NCBI RefSeq assembly: GCF_001280005.1
Contig: NZ_LGDW01000201.1
Span: 15,634 to 79,633 of the forward strand
Direction: 5' to 3'
DNA: 64,000 nucleotides
Origin: Streptomyces sp. NRRL WC-3618
GTDB taxonomy: Bacteria; Actinomycetota; Actinomycetes; Streptomycetales; Streptomycetaceae
The position numbers and the translations under genes are program-made. The notes beneath the pieces are model-generated. The model worked only from the letters and a program-made list of their open reading frames with translations. It did not search any database and was not told the DNA's origin. This document shows positions 55,946 to 63,948 of this stretch, piece by piece. Position 1 is the stretch's first letter. Each line of letters begins with the position of its first letter.

Positions 55946-57685
55946 TCATCCGGCCAGTGCGTCCAGACCCGTCGCCAGATCCCTGTCGAGCTCCTGGTGC
56001 AGAGGACGGATCCGGCCGCGCAGGAAGAGTTCGCGCATCGCGGAACGCTCCACCTTGCCGCTGGTCGTGCGGCGCACGGTGCCGGGGCGGACCAGCAGGA
56101 TCCCACCGACGTGTACGTCGAACTCCTCGGTGAGGCAGCGCTCCACCTGGGTGGCGAGTGCGGCGAGGTCGAGGTCGTAACCGGTGCGGGTGCGCAGCTC
56201 CTGAACGACCACCACGCGCTCGCGCTCACCGGGAACGGCGAAGGCGGTCCCCGGGCCGAACAGGGCGTTGACCCGCTGCACGGTGCGCTCCACGTCCTGG
56301 GGGTACAGGTTCCGTCCCGCCACCACGATCACGTCCTTGAGCCGGCCGGTCACATAGAGATGGCCGTCGTCCAGCGTGCCGAGGTCTCCGGTCCGCATGA
56401 AGTCGCGCTCGCCGTCGGCCGTCGAGGCGCGGAAGACTCGCGCCGTCTTGCCCAGGTCACGCCAGTAGCCCTGGGCCACCCCGGCGCCCCGGACCCAGAT
56501 CTCCCCGATCCGCCCGTCCGGGACGACCGCCCGGGTCTCCGGGTCGACGATCCGGATCTCGCAGCCGACGGCAGAGCCGCAGGAGGGCAGCCGCCGGGTC
56601 GGCCGCCCCGGGGTCGGCTCCCGCCACAGGTGGCGTTCCAGAGCCTGCGCGTCCACCGTGCGTTCGCGACGCGGTTGCGTGCCCCGGCTGCCGGCGACCA
56701 GCAGGGTGGCCTCGGCGAGGCCGTAGCACGCGGTGAAGGACTGGGCCCGGAACCCGGCGGGGGCGAACCGCTCGGCGAAGTCCCGCAGCGTCTCCGAGCG
56801 GACGGGTTCACCACCGGAGACGGCGGTGCGCCAGCCGGAGAGGTCGAGACCGTGGAGCTGCTCGTCGGACACCCGGCGCAGGCAGAGGTCGTACGCGAAG
56901 TCCGGGGCACCGCTGACGGTGATCCCATGGCTGCTGACGGCCTCCAGCCAGCGCACCGGATGCCGGATGAACGCCTCGGCGGGGAGCATGACGGAGGTAC
57001 CGCCCAGCCAGAGCGGGTGGAGCAACTGACCGACGAGGCCCATGTCGTGGTGGAGGGGAAGCCAGCCGCCCATCCGCGACCCGGGCTCGGTTCTCAGCGC
57101 GTCGTGGATCGCCTGCTGGTTGGCGAGGAGGTTCTCGTGGGTGACCACCACGCCGTGCGGCTGTCCGGTGGAACCCGAGGTGTACTGGAGATAGGCGACG
57201 GTGTCGGAAGGCAGGTCGGGCAGGCTCCAGGGCGGTGCGGCCGGCACCGCGTCTCCGGGCAGACAGGGCGTGTTCCCGTGCCCGCAGCGGGCCAGCAGCC
57301 GGGACACCTCGGGTGCCAGAGCGGCGTCCGTGAGCGTGACGCACGGAGCGGTGTCCTTGACGATCCCGGCGATCCGCTCCTCGTGGTGGGCGCGTCCGCC
57401 GCCCGGTGGAGCGGGCACGGCGATGGCCCCGGCGTACAGACAGGCCAGGAAACTGACGGCGAACTGGTGGCGGGAGCGGTGCACGAGCAACACCCGCTCG
57501 CCGACGGCGTTCTGGCTCTGCAGCCAGCCCGCGAGCCGCCGGGCGGAGGCGTCCAGGCTCAGATAGGAAACGGACTTCGGCCGTCCTCGCTCCGCGCTGT
57601 CCGGCAGCAGGAGCAGCGCGTCCCGGCCCGGTGTCCGCGCGGCCCTGGCCAGCATGAGTTCGGTGAAGTTCCGATGACTGGTCAA
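55946..57685 (-). CDS. Fatty acyl-AMP ligase (FAAL)
   Basis: 579 residues if translation starts at a TTG after GAGGGGGAGG; the frame extends further without a plausible start, and an internal ATG at ~11 codons is an alternative. AMP-binding motifs: YLQYTSGSTGQPHGVVVTH (P-loop), GWLPLHHDMGLVGQLLHPLWLGG (FAAL hallmark) and FTACYGLAEATLLVAG. RTGDLGTLDDGHLYVTGRLKDVIVVAGRNLYPQDVERT near the C-terminus carries the flexible catalytic domain. FAALs make acyl-adenylates and pass them to an ACP rather than to CoA; the neighbouring ACP is the obvious acceptor. The chain length is unknown. Confidence 0.92.
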   Translation of the reverse strand: MTSHRNFTELMLARAARTPGRDALLLLPDSAERGRPKSVSYLSLDASARRLAGWLQSQNAVGERVLLVHRSRHQFAVSFLACLYAGAIAVPAPPGGGRAHHEERIAGIVKDTAPCVTLTDAALAPEVSRLLARCGHGNTPCLPGDAVPAAPPWSLPDLPSDTVAYLQYTSGSTGQPHGVVVTHENLLANQQAIHDALRTEPGSRMGGWLPLHHDMGLVGQLLHPLWLGGTSVMLPAEAFIRHPVRWLEAVSSHGITVSGAPDFAYDLCLRRVSDEQLHGLDLSGWRTAVSGGEPVRSETLRDFAERFAPAGFRAQSFTACYGLAEATLLVAGSRGTQPRRERTVDAQALERHLWREPTPGRPTRRLPSCGSAVGCEIRIVDPETRAVVPDGRIGEIWVRGAGVAQGYWRDLGKTARVFRASTADGERDFMRTGDLGTLDDGHLYVTGRLKDVIVVAGRNLYPQDVERTVQRVNALFGPGTAFAVPGERERVVVVQELRTRTGYDLDLAALATQVERCLTEEFDVHVGGILLVRPGTVRRTTSGKVERSAMRELFLRGRIRPLHQELDRDLATGLDALAG

Positions 57686-57807
57686 CGCCTCCCCCTCACG
57701 TGTGTTCCGTCGGCGCCACCCCCGGGCCCGGACCTGACCACCGGGGAGACATGGGATCCCTTGTCTGAGCCCCGCGAACTCCCACGTCGGACGGGGAGCG
57801 TGACGGG

Positions 57808-58017
57808 TCACCTGGCGGACCAGGCGACCGCGGAGCGGTGACGCAACCGCCCCGGACCCCATTCGGCACGCCGCCGGGTCGACCCGCCGGAGGCGGGATC
57901 GGGTCCTGCGGGGTGTCCGCGGGCTCGCAGTTGTGCCAGCAGCACGGCGGTCACAGCGGCCAGTTCGGTCTCGTCCGGCTGCCCCCGGACCACTTTGAGG
58001 AGCTTTGGTTCGGACAT
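57808..58017 (-). CDS. accE: Acyl-CoA carboxylase epsilon subunit
   Basis: 69 residues. The start SEPKLLKVVRGQPDETELAA and TAVLLAQLRARG match the small AccE/PccE subunits of actinobacterial acyl-CoA carboxylases: a beta strand with KVVRGxP, an ELAA helix, a disordered middle and a basic tail with Trp (WGPG, AVAWSAR). The subunit stabilises the alpha-beta complex and tunes its activity. Normally it follows the beta gene; here the beta subunit gene is 9 kb away on the same strand, flanking the cluster. It is in the operon with FAAL. Confidence 0.85.
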   Translation of the reverse strand: MSEPKLLKVVRGQPDETELAAVTAVLLAQLRARGHPAGPDPASGGSTRRRAEWGPGRLRHRSAVAWSAR

Positions 58018-58099
58018 GGCACCAGCGTGTACCCGTCTGCTTGAACGCCGGTCGCGCGACAGCCGCAGGAAGGTGGAGCGGCCTGCGCGGGCCCGGCGG

Positions 58100-58780
58100 T
58101 CAGGACCGGTCCTCCCCGGTGACCCGCGCCCGTTCGACGGTGAGCCGGGCCGTGGTGCTCTCCAGCCTCAGCCGCCGGTCGGTGAACCGGCTGCTGCGCA
58201 GGGCGTCGTCACAGCGCTGTGCGCTGCTCCACCAGATCAGGCCGAGGTATCCGCGCGGGTCGGTCGTGGACCGCAGCAGGTGGCCGCCCATGCAGTCGGA
58301 GTCGCGCATGAACTGGCCGGCGAGGGCGCCGAAGTCCAGCTCGAACTGGGCCGCCTCACCGTCGAGCAGCGCCTCCACCAGCACCGCGTGAGCGGCGTCG
58401 GCCATGGAGCAGCGGGCACCCATCCGTCCCACTCCCACCGCCTGGCCGGGCTCGATGTGGGCGAGCAGGCCGAGCCGGTCGAGCTGGGCGCTGGAGGTGC
58501 CGGTGTGGATCGCGCTCAACAGGGTGCCGAACGAACGCCAGCAGCTGAGGTGCAGATAGCTGCGAGGCCGGTCCAGCGACCGTAGGATCACCTGGCCCCT
58601 GCTGCCCGTCTGGTGCTGCTGGTGTTGTGCGTTGCGTTCCAGTTCGCACTCGAAGCTCTCCCGGACCCCTTCGTCGTTGAGCTCGAACCACCGCACGGCG
58701 ACGACGCATTCGCCCCGCTCGCCCTGGATGTCGGCCGGACGCGGTTCCCATCTCTCCCCGCTCGCCGTGTTGCGCGACAC
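58100..58780 (-). CDS. Tandem ABM-like (dimeric alpha-beta barrel) protein
   Basis: 226 residues from a GTG with AAGGA upstream. Two homologous halves are seen: RSLDRPRSYLHLSCWRSF (~67-84) and RSTTDPRGYLGLIWWSSA (~164-181). Each follows a helix ending in a Gly (GSRGQVIL, CMGGHLL). This is the antibiotic-biosynthesis-monooxygenase/ferredoxin-like repeat, with the S-x-D-P/R-x-Y-L signature. ABM proteins catalyse cofactor-free oxidations or rearrangements, while some have no enzyme role. It is the first gene of the operon with accE, FAAL and ACP-AT. Function here is unassigned. Confidence 0.75.
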   Translation of the reverse strand: MSRNTASGERWEPRPADIQGERGECVVAVRWFELNDEGVRESFECELERNAQHQQHQTGSRGQVILRSLDRPRSYLHLSCWRSFGTLLSAIHTGTSSAQLDRLGLLAHIEPGQAVGVGRMGARCSMADAAHAVLVEALLDGEAAQFELDFGALAGQFMRDSDCMGGHLLRSTTDPRGYLGLIWWSSAQRCDDALRSSRFTDRRLRLESTTARLTVERARVTGEDRS

Positions 58781-58874
58781 AGCACACCGTCCTTCGGGGG
58801 CCTGATGATCCCATCGGAATGGGCCGGCGACGCGCGCCTACGCGGCCCGCACCCTGTATCCGAGCAAGAAACGC

Positions 58875-58892
58875 TCGAGTCCGACTCGAGTC
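58875..58892 (+). promoter_or_regulatory. SARP-box-like TCGAGTC direct repeats
   Basis: TCGAGTC at 58875-58881 and again at 58886-58892, exactly 11 bp apart with four-base gaps (CGAC follows the first). The sequence is the classical TCGAG SARP heptamer. It lies in the 234-bp divergent region between the ABM operon and the 70-residue protein gene, reading towards the latter. No confident -10 was identified. A further TCGAGG is near 58951. Confidence 0.7.
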
Positions 58893-59014
58893 CGTAGTGC
58901 AGATGGCCCGAACTCGTCGTTCCGGTTTCGTTGCGAGAGTTCCTCGAGGCCTGGTTGAGCACCGGTTGCGACTGTGCTTTCCACCGTGTTTTCCACGCTG
59001 GAGGGACCCACGAC

Positions 59015-59227
59015 ATGTCCGGCACCAACAAGGAACTCAGTGCGCTCGCCCTGGCCACGGCGAAGCGGCTGCTGCGGCCGGTGGGACGGGCCCTGGTGAT
59101 CTACGGCTGGTTGTGGCTGCCGGGGCCGCCGCCGAAGGACCTCTTCGACTGGCCCGAGAAGGAAGAGAGTCCGGCCGCCCATCCCCGGCGGGCCCAACTC
59201 GAGCCACTGGACTGGCGGCGCCTTTGA
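59015..59227 (+). CDS. Orphan 70-residue cluster protein
   Basis: 70 residues with GGAGGGA eight bases before the ATG. An amphipathic N-terminal helix (NKELSALALATAKRLLRPVG) is followed by an aromatic stretch, VIYGWLWLPGPPPKDLFDW. The tail is charged and ends EPLDWRRL. No known family. It is too small for a typical enzyme. It starts an operon with the acyl-CoA dehydrogenase (52 bp downstream) under the TCGAGTC repeats. It may be a membrane-associated accessory protein or a second precursor peptide; neither can be shown. Confidence 0.65.
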   Translation: MSGTNKELSALALATAKRLLRPVGRALVIYGWLWLPGPPPKDLFDWPEKEESPAAHPRRAQLEPLDWRRL

Positions 59228-59279
59228 TTCCCGGGGCGGGCACGGCCTAGCCCGGTTCACGGGAGGACGGTAGGGAGCG

Positions 59280-61022
59280 ATGTCGGTTGCGGCGGGCGGG
59301 GCGGACCTCGACGGGGCGGCTGTGGAGGAGCGGATCGCCCGGCTCGAACACGACTGGGGGGATCTGGACGACCCGGGCAACCCCCTGGGGGCGCAGCAGT
59401 TCATGGCGGCCGACGCGGAACGGCGCCTGCTGCCGGCGGCCGAGCGGCTGCTCGACGACTTCCGGCTCAACGCCGAGTTCGTGCCCAGGGAGCTGGGCGG
59501 CAGACTGCTGCGACTGGACGCGCTGGCGCGGGTGATGCGGTCGGTGTTCCGGCGGGACGCGTCGCTGGGGCTGGGCTACGGGATGAGCACGTACATGGCC
59601 GCGGCGGTCGTCTGGGCCGGAGGGTCGGCCGGGCAGCGACGCGACACCGCCGAACTGCTGCTGTCCGGCGGGCGGATGGCCTGCGCCTATCCGGAGCCCG
59701 CCGGGGGGAACGACTTTCTGCAGAACGGCTTCACCACGGCCCCGCACGGTGACGGTTTCCTGCTCGACGGCCGCAAGGAGGCACTCAACAACGCCTCGCG
59801 GGCGGCATCCCTGCTGCTGTTCGCCCACCCCAGGGGGGACGCGGGCGGCGGCCCCAGCGCGTTCCTCATCGGGACGCCGGAGCCGGGCACGCCGGGCTAC
59901 CGGCCGCTGCCCAGGCGCTCCACCGTCGGCCTGCGCGGCTGCCTGGTCAACGGCCTGGAGTTCACCGGATACCCGCTGACGGCCGACCAGTTGCTCGGGC
60001 CGCCGCACGGCGCGGCCGAACTGGCCGCGCGCGCCTTCCCCGTCATCCGCTGCGTCGGCCCCTCCATGGCCCTGGGCTGCGCCGACACGGCGCTGCGCAC
60101 CGCGGTCGCCTTCGCCCGCTCGCACCGGTCGCGCAGCAGGGCCTCGCTGCACACGCCCCGCACCCGCACGGCGCTCATCGACGCGTTCACCGACCTCCTG
60201 CTGTGCGACGCGCTGGCCCTGGTCGCGACCCGGGCGCTGCACCTGCTGCCCCGGGAGGGCCCCGCGCTGAGCGCCGTGGTGAAGTACCTGCTGCCGACGG
60301 TGCTCAACGAGATGGTGTACGACCTGTCCATCGTGCTCGGCTCCGAGTCGTACGCGAGCCGGGGACCGTACGCCGTCTTCCAGAAGGCGGCCCGCGACCT
60401 GCCGATGATCGGCCTGGGTCCGGTGGGCAGTACGGCGAGCCGTGCGGCGATCGTGACGCACCTCGGCCGGCTGCCCCGGCTGCGGGCGCCCGGGGACGAG
60501 GAGGTCCCGGCCGCGCTGTTCCAGCCGTTCGGCCCCGAACTGCCCGGCCCGCGCCCCGAGGAGCTGACCCGGCCCGCCGCCGTGGACTCACTCCTCGGGA
60601 CGCTGGAGTCCACCCTGTGGCAGGCGTCCGCAGCCGACGGCGGGGAGCTGGAGAAGGCGCTGGCCGGGTACGCCACCGCGCTCGACGCCGAACTGGCGCG
60701 GTTCAGGCGGGCCTGCGCCGACCTGGCGAACCGGCGCGGCGGCAGCCCTGAGGTGCGGGGCTACGCGCTGGCCGAGCGGTACGCCCTGATCGTCGCGGGC
60801 GCGGCCTGTCTGGGCGTGCGGCGCCACCACAGCGGCTCCCCCGACGACTTCCTCGCCGGCCCGGCCTGGGCGGTCATGGTGCTCTCCCGCATCCTGCGCA
60901 GACTCGACCCCGGTACGCCGGAACCTCCCCGCCTCGGGGAGGAGCGGCTGCTCGCCGAGCTGCTGCACCGCTTCGACGACGCCCGCAGCTACGACCTGTA
61001 CGCGACTCTGATCGGCCGATGA
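59280..61022 (+). CDS. Acyl-CoA/acyl-ACP dehydrogenase
   Basis: 580 residues. ACAD features: GYGMSTYMAAAVVWAGG, MACAYPEPAGGNDFLQNGFTTAPHGDGFLLDGRKEALNNA (FAD-binding middle domain with the ACYPEPxxGND form), SAFLIGTPEPGTPGY and RCVGPSMALGCADTALRTAVAFA. The catalytic glutamate cannot be fixed by eye. ACADs oxidise acyl thioesters at C2-C3 with FAD; those in biosynthetic clusters often act on an ACP-bound chain. The context (FAAL, ACP) suggests desaturation of the fatty acyl starter. The protein is longer than the usual ~400, with a C-terminal helical extension. Confidence 0.9.
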   Translation: MSVAAGGADLDGAAVEERIARLEHDWGDLDDPGNPLGAQQFMAADAERRLLPAAERLLDDFRLNAEFVPRELGGRLLRLDALARVMRSVFRRDASLGLGYGMSTYMAAAVVWAGGSAGQRRDTAELLLSGGRMACAYPEPAGGNDFLQNGFTTAPHGDGFLLDGRKEALNNASRAASLLLFAHPRGDAGGGPSAFLIGTPEPGTPGYRPLPRRSTVGLRGCLVNGLEFTGYPLTADQLLGPPHGAAELAARAFPVIRCVGPSMALGCADTALRTAVAFARSHRSRSRASLHTPRTRTALIDAFTDLLLCDALALVATRALHLLPREGPALSAVVKYLLPTVLNEMVYDLSIVLGSESYASRGPYAVFQKAARDLPMIGLGPVGSTASRAAIVTHLGRLPRLRAPGDEEVPAALFQPFGPELPGPRPEELTRPAAVDSLLGTLESTLWQASAADGGELEKALAGYATALDAELARFRRACADLANRRGGSPEVRGYALAERYALIVAGAACLGVRRHHSGSPDDFLAGPAWAVMVLSRILRRLDPGTPEPPRLGEERLLAELLHRFDDARSYDLYATLIGR

Positions 61023-61075
61023 GAACAAGAGGCTCCCGATGACGCCGAGAACCGACGAACGGACGTCGCCCGAGG

Positions 61076-61446
61076 GCCTGGGGCGTGTCCGCGAAGTCCC
61101 GTCGTCCGCCCGGAAGGCGGGCCCCGCGGCGTACAGTGCGCGCTCTCGGCGTACCGGGCGGAAGCCCTCGTACCGGATGTACCGGATGTACGCGGGTTTT
61201 CGCGCGGTGCCGCGCGAGCGCGTGCCGGGCGTCGCGGGGCAGGCGGGACTTTCGCAACAGGCCCTAGGTCGTGCCCGCGAAGTCCCGTCGTCCGCCCGGA
61301 GGGCGGGCCTCGCGGCGTCTGGTGCGTGCTCTCGGCGTGCCGGGCGGAAGCCCTCGTACCGGATGTACGTGGGTTTTCGCCCGGTGCGGCGAGAGGGCGT
61401 GCCGGGCGTCGCGGGGCAAGCGGGACTTTGCGGACACGGCCCAGGC
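61076..61446. repeat. Paired palindromic MITE-like repeats
   Basis: Two ~180-bp imperfect palindromes lie head to tail, joined at CCCTAGG (~61262-61268). Outer ends are inverted repeats: 61076-61101 and 61421-61446 match as reverse complements at 24 of 26 bases (core GTCCGCxAAGTCCCG). Within each copy the same ends recur. Shared internal block: GGCGGAAGCCCTCGTACCGG. Copy 1 has a duplicated ACCGGATGT unit. The 441-bp gap (61023-61463) holds no convincing gene. Confidence 0.85.
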
Positions 61447-61463
61447 CACCCGCCGGTGCGCTG

Positions 61464-62261
61464 ATGCCTCCTCGGCCCCGCGCAGGCCCCGGGGACCCCT
61501 GGCGGAACGTGCGCCGCGAACTCGACTCGGCGGGAACGTCGGTCGTCTACGCGGCCGTCGCCGACTGGCTGCCCGGCGCTCTGGACCCCGACCGGCTGGC
61601 CGCGGCCCTCGGCCAGGACTCCGCCCGGCTCGAGCGGATCACCCAGCCGCGGCTGCGCCAGCGGTTCGCCGCCTCCCGGCTGCTGCTGAAGTCCGCGGCG
61701 GGCGCGGTCCTCGACACCCCGCCGGAGGACCTGGAACTCGCGTACCGGCCGGGCGGACGGCCCTATCTGCGCGGCGTCGACCAGCTGGACGTGAGCCTGA
61801 GCCACACCGAGGAGTTCCTGGTGGTGGGGCTCGCCCGGCACGGCCGGATCGGGGTCGACATCGAGCTCGCCGACCGACGGATGCTGAGCCTGGGCACGGA
61901 ACGCCAGGTGTGCACGCCGTACGAGCTGGAGGCGCTGCGGGGCATGGCGGAGGAGGACCGCAACAGGGAGCTGGTGCGGCTGTGGACGCTGAAGGAGGCG
62001 TACAGCAAGGCGATCGGCCAGGGCCTGCGCTTCCCCTTCACCGGGTTCGGCTTCGACCCGGGTGACCAGCGGATACGCATGCTGCGCCCGGACGGGTGCC
62101 CGGTCCCGGGCGAGGAGTGGTCGTTCAGCAGCCGACTGCTGGAGGACGAGTACCTGGTGAGTACGGCCGTCCACGACCCCGGCTTCGGCGCTCGGCCGCG
62201 CTCGATCGGCGCCCCGCTTCTGGCGCCGCCACTCTCCGACCCCCGCTCTACCACTCGTTGA
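61464..62261 (+). CDS. Sfp-type 4'-phosphopantetheinyl transferase
   Basis: 265 residues from the ATG just downstream of the repeat element. Motifs: RFAASRLLLKSAAGAVLD, RPYLRGVDQLDVSLSHTEEFLVVGLAR, RIGVDIELADRRML (metal-binding D-x-E) and LWTLKEAYSKAIGQGLRFPF (W-x-x-K-E-A-Y-x-K). It transfers phosphopantetheine from CoA to carrier-protein serine; the ACP of the ACP-AT protein in this cluster is a clear substrate. It is followed by a type II thioesterase on the same strand. Confidence 0.95.
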   Translation: MPPRPRAGPGDPWRNVRRELDSAGTSVVYAAVADWLPGALDPDRLAAALGQDSARLERITQPRLRQRFAASRLLLKSAAGAVLDTPPEDLELAYRPGGRPYLRGVDQLDVSLSHTEEFLVVGLARHGRIGVDIELADRRMLSLGTERQVCTPYELEALRGMAEEDRNRELVRLWTLKEAYSKAIGQGLRFPFTGFGFDPGDQRIRMLRPDGCPVPGEEWSFSSRLLEDEYLVSTAVHDPGFGARPRSIGAPLLAPPLSDPRSTTR

Positions 62262-62336
62262 GCGCCCTTCCAGAGGCTGCTGTGACGCTCAACGCCGTCT
62301 GGCCGGAACGCACAGCACGGAAGGGGGGTCGGCAAG

Positions 62337-63098
62337 ATGCATCGTTATCTCGCAACTCGGCCGCCGGCCGACAGCTCGGCGCGCAGACTGCTGTGCTTTC
62401 ACCACGCGGGAGCGGGCGCCATGGCGTTCGCCGGCTGGCGGCAGCGGATCGGGCCCGGTGTCTCGGTCCTCCCGGTACGGCTGCCGGGCAGGGAGTCCCT
62501 GCTGCGGGAGCCCCCGTTCACAGACGCCCAGCAGCTCGTCGAGACGCTCACGGAGGATTTCGGTCCGCTGCTCGACGAACCGTACGCCTTCTACGGGCAC
62601 AGCCTCGGGGCGCTCGTCGCCCACCGGCTCGCCCTGCATCTTGTCGCCACCGGCCGCAGGCCGCCGGAGGTCGTGCTCGTCGGCGCCTGCCCCGCTCCGC
62701 AGTTGCCCTCACGTCTACTGGAAGCCGCGGCGCTGCCCGGGGTGACCGACGAGCAGTTGGTGGGCCTGCTCGCGGACGAGGAGAGCGTGCCCAAGCTGTT
62801 GCTCGAGCGCCCCGAGTGGCTGCGCGCCACTCTCACCACGCTCCGGGCGGACCTGCGACTCGCGCGCAGTCTGCGCTCGGCTCCGCCCGCCCGACTGCCG
62901 TGCCCCCTGTGGGCCTTCGCGGGCCGGGACGACCGGATGGTGAGCGCCGCGGAGGTTCGGGCGTGGGAGCGCTCCACCACCTCCGGGTTCCACTTCCGGA
63001 TGATGCCCGGCGCGCATTTCTTCGTCCGCGGCCGTGAGCTACCCCTAGCCGTCAAAGAGGCACTGCAGAGCGAAATGTGGCTGCCCCGCGTCGGCTGA
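62337..63098 (+). CDS. Type II thioesterase
   Basis: 253 residues. Alpha/beta hydrolase of the TEII group: LLCFHHAGAGAMAFAGWRQ, VLPVRLPGRESLLREPPF, nucleophile Ser89 in YAFYGHSLGALVAHRLAL, Asp in FAGRDDRMVSAAEV, and His in MMPGAHFFVR. These enzymes remove wrong or stalled acyl groups from carrier proteins of NRPS/PKS systems. Its presence implies carrier-protein chemistry in this cluster. It lies 75 bp after the phosphopantetheinyl transferase and 28 bp before the SARP gene. Confidence 0.95.
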   Translation: MHRYLATRPPADSSARRLLCFHHAGAGAMAFAGWRQRIGPGVSVLPVRLPGRESLLREPPFTDAQQLVETLTEDFGPLLDEPYAFYGHSLGALVAHRLALHLVATGRRPPEVVLVGACPAPQLPSRLLEAAALPGVTDEQLVGLLADEESVPKLLLERPEWLRATLTTLRADLRLARSLRSAPPARLPCPLWAFAGRDDRMVSAAEVRAWERSTTSGFHFRMMPGAHFFVRGRELPLAVKEALQSEMWLPRVG

Positions 63099-63126
63099 AA
63101 TGTTCGTTGTGGAAGGAGATCCGCGG

Positions 63127-63948
63127 ATGGACATCAGCGTACTCGGCCCGTTCAGGGCGACTCAGTCGGGAGTGTCGGTGACACCGACTGCCGTCAAGCC
63201 CCGCAAGGTACTCGCCCTTCTCGCCCTCCAGGCAAACCAACTGGTCTCGGTGTCCGCACTGGTGGAGGAGGTCTGGGGGGAGGCACCGCCGCGCAGCGTC
63301 CAGACCACCCTGCAGACCTACATCCTTCAGCTGCGCACCCTCATCGCCGCCGCACTCGACGAGGACTGCGCCGGCCTGCCGAACGGGGCGAAGAGCGTAC
63401 TGATCACCGAGCCCGGGGGGTATCTGCTCGACACCCAGGGCGGCTTGTTCGACATGCAGGAGTACGAGGCCCTGTCCGCGGCCGGGCACCGGTCACTGGA
63501 GCAGGGCGACTGGGCGGCGGCCTCGGACCTGCTGGGCCGGGCGCTCGCCCTGTGGCACGGCCGGGCCCTGGTCGACGTGCAGTGCGGTTCGCTGCTGGAG
63601 GTGGAGGCCACCCGCCTGGAGGAGTCACGCATGAGCGTGCTGCACGGGCGCATCGAGGCGGACCTGAGACTCGGGCGCCATCACGCGCTCATCGGTGAGC
63701 TCTCCGGACTGGCCGCCCGGTATCCGTTGCACGAGGGCATCCACGGCCAGTTGATGGTCGCGCTGTACCGTGCCGGGCGCCGGGGCGACGCGCTGGGCAC
63801 CTACCAGCAGTTGCGTACCGCCCTCGGCCAGAACCTCGGGCTGGACCCGTCGCGCTCGATCGAGGACCTCCAGCGCGCGGTCCTCGGCTCCTCCCTGCTG
63901 GACCTGGACGACGCGCTGTCGCCGGGCCGGCTGGCCAAGGTCGGCTGA
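63127..63948 (+). CDS. SARP-family transcriptional activator (II)
   Basis: 273 residues from an ATG preceded by AAGGAG. The N-terminal winged helix (ISVLGPFRATQSGVSVTPTAVKPRKVLALLALQANQLVSVSALVEEVWGEAPPRSVQTTLQTYILQLRT) is followed by the activation domain (YEALSAAGHRSLEQGDWAAASDLLGRALALWHGRALVDV to IEDLQRAVLG). It is a paralogue of SARP I with the same domain order. Both kinds are likely activators of the cluster. It is the last gene in the window; the cluster may continue to the right. Confidence 0.94.
   Translation: MDISVLGPFRATQSGVSVTPTAVKPRKVLALLALQANQLVSVSALVEEVWGEAPPRSVQTTLQTYILQLRTLIAAALDEDCAGLPNGAKSVLITEPGGYLLDTQGGLFDMQEYEALSAAGHRSLEQGDWAAASDLLGRALALWHGRALVDVQCGSLLEVEATRLEESRMSVLHGRIEADLRLGRHHALIGELSGLAARYPLHEGIHGQLMVALYRAGRRGDALGTYQQLRTALGQNLGLDPSRSIEDLQRAVLGSSLLDLDDALSPGRLAKVG

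Noticed and set aside
61039..61464. Open frames within the paired palindromic repeats
   Set aside because: The frames repeat with the DNA repeat, have no ribosome sites and read as Arg/Gly/Ser low complexity.
49791..63948. Type I PKS or NRPS modules in the cluster
   Set aside because: No ketosynthase, condensation or adenylation-thiolation modules were seen apart from the lone FAAL and ACP; only AT-, ACP- and TE-type proteins occur.
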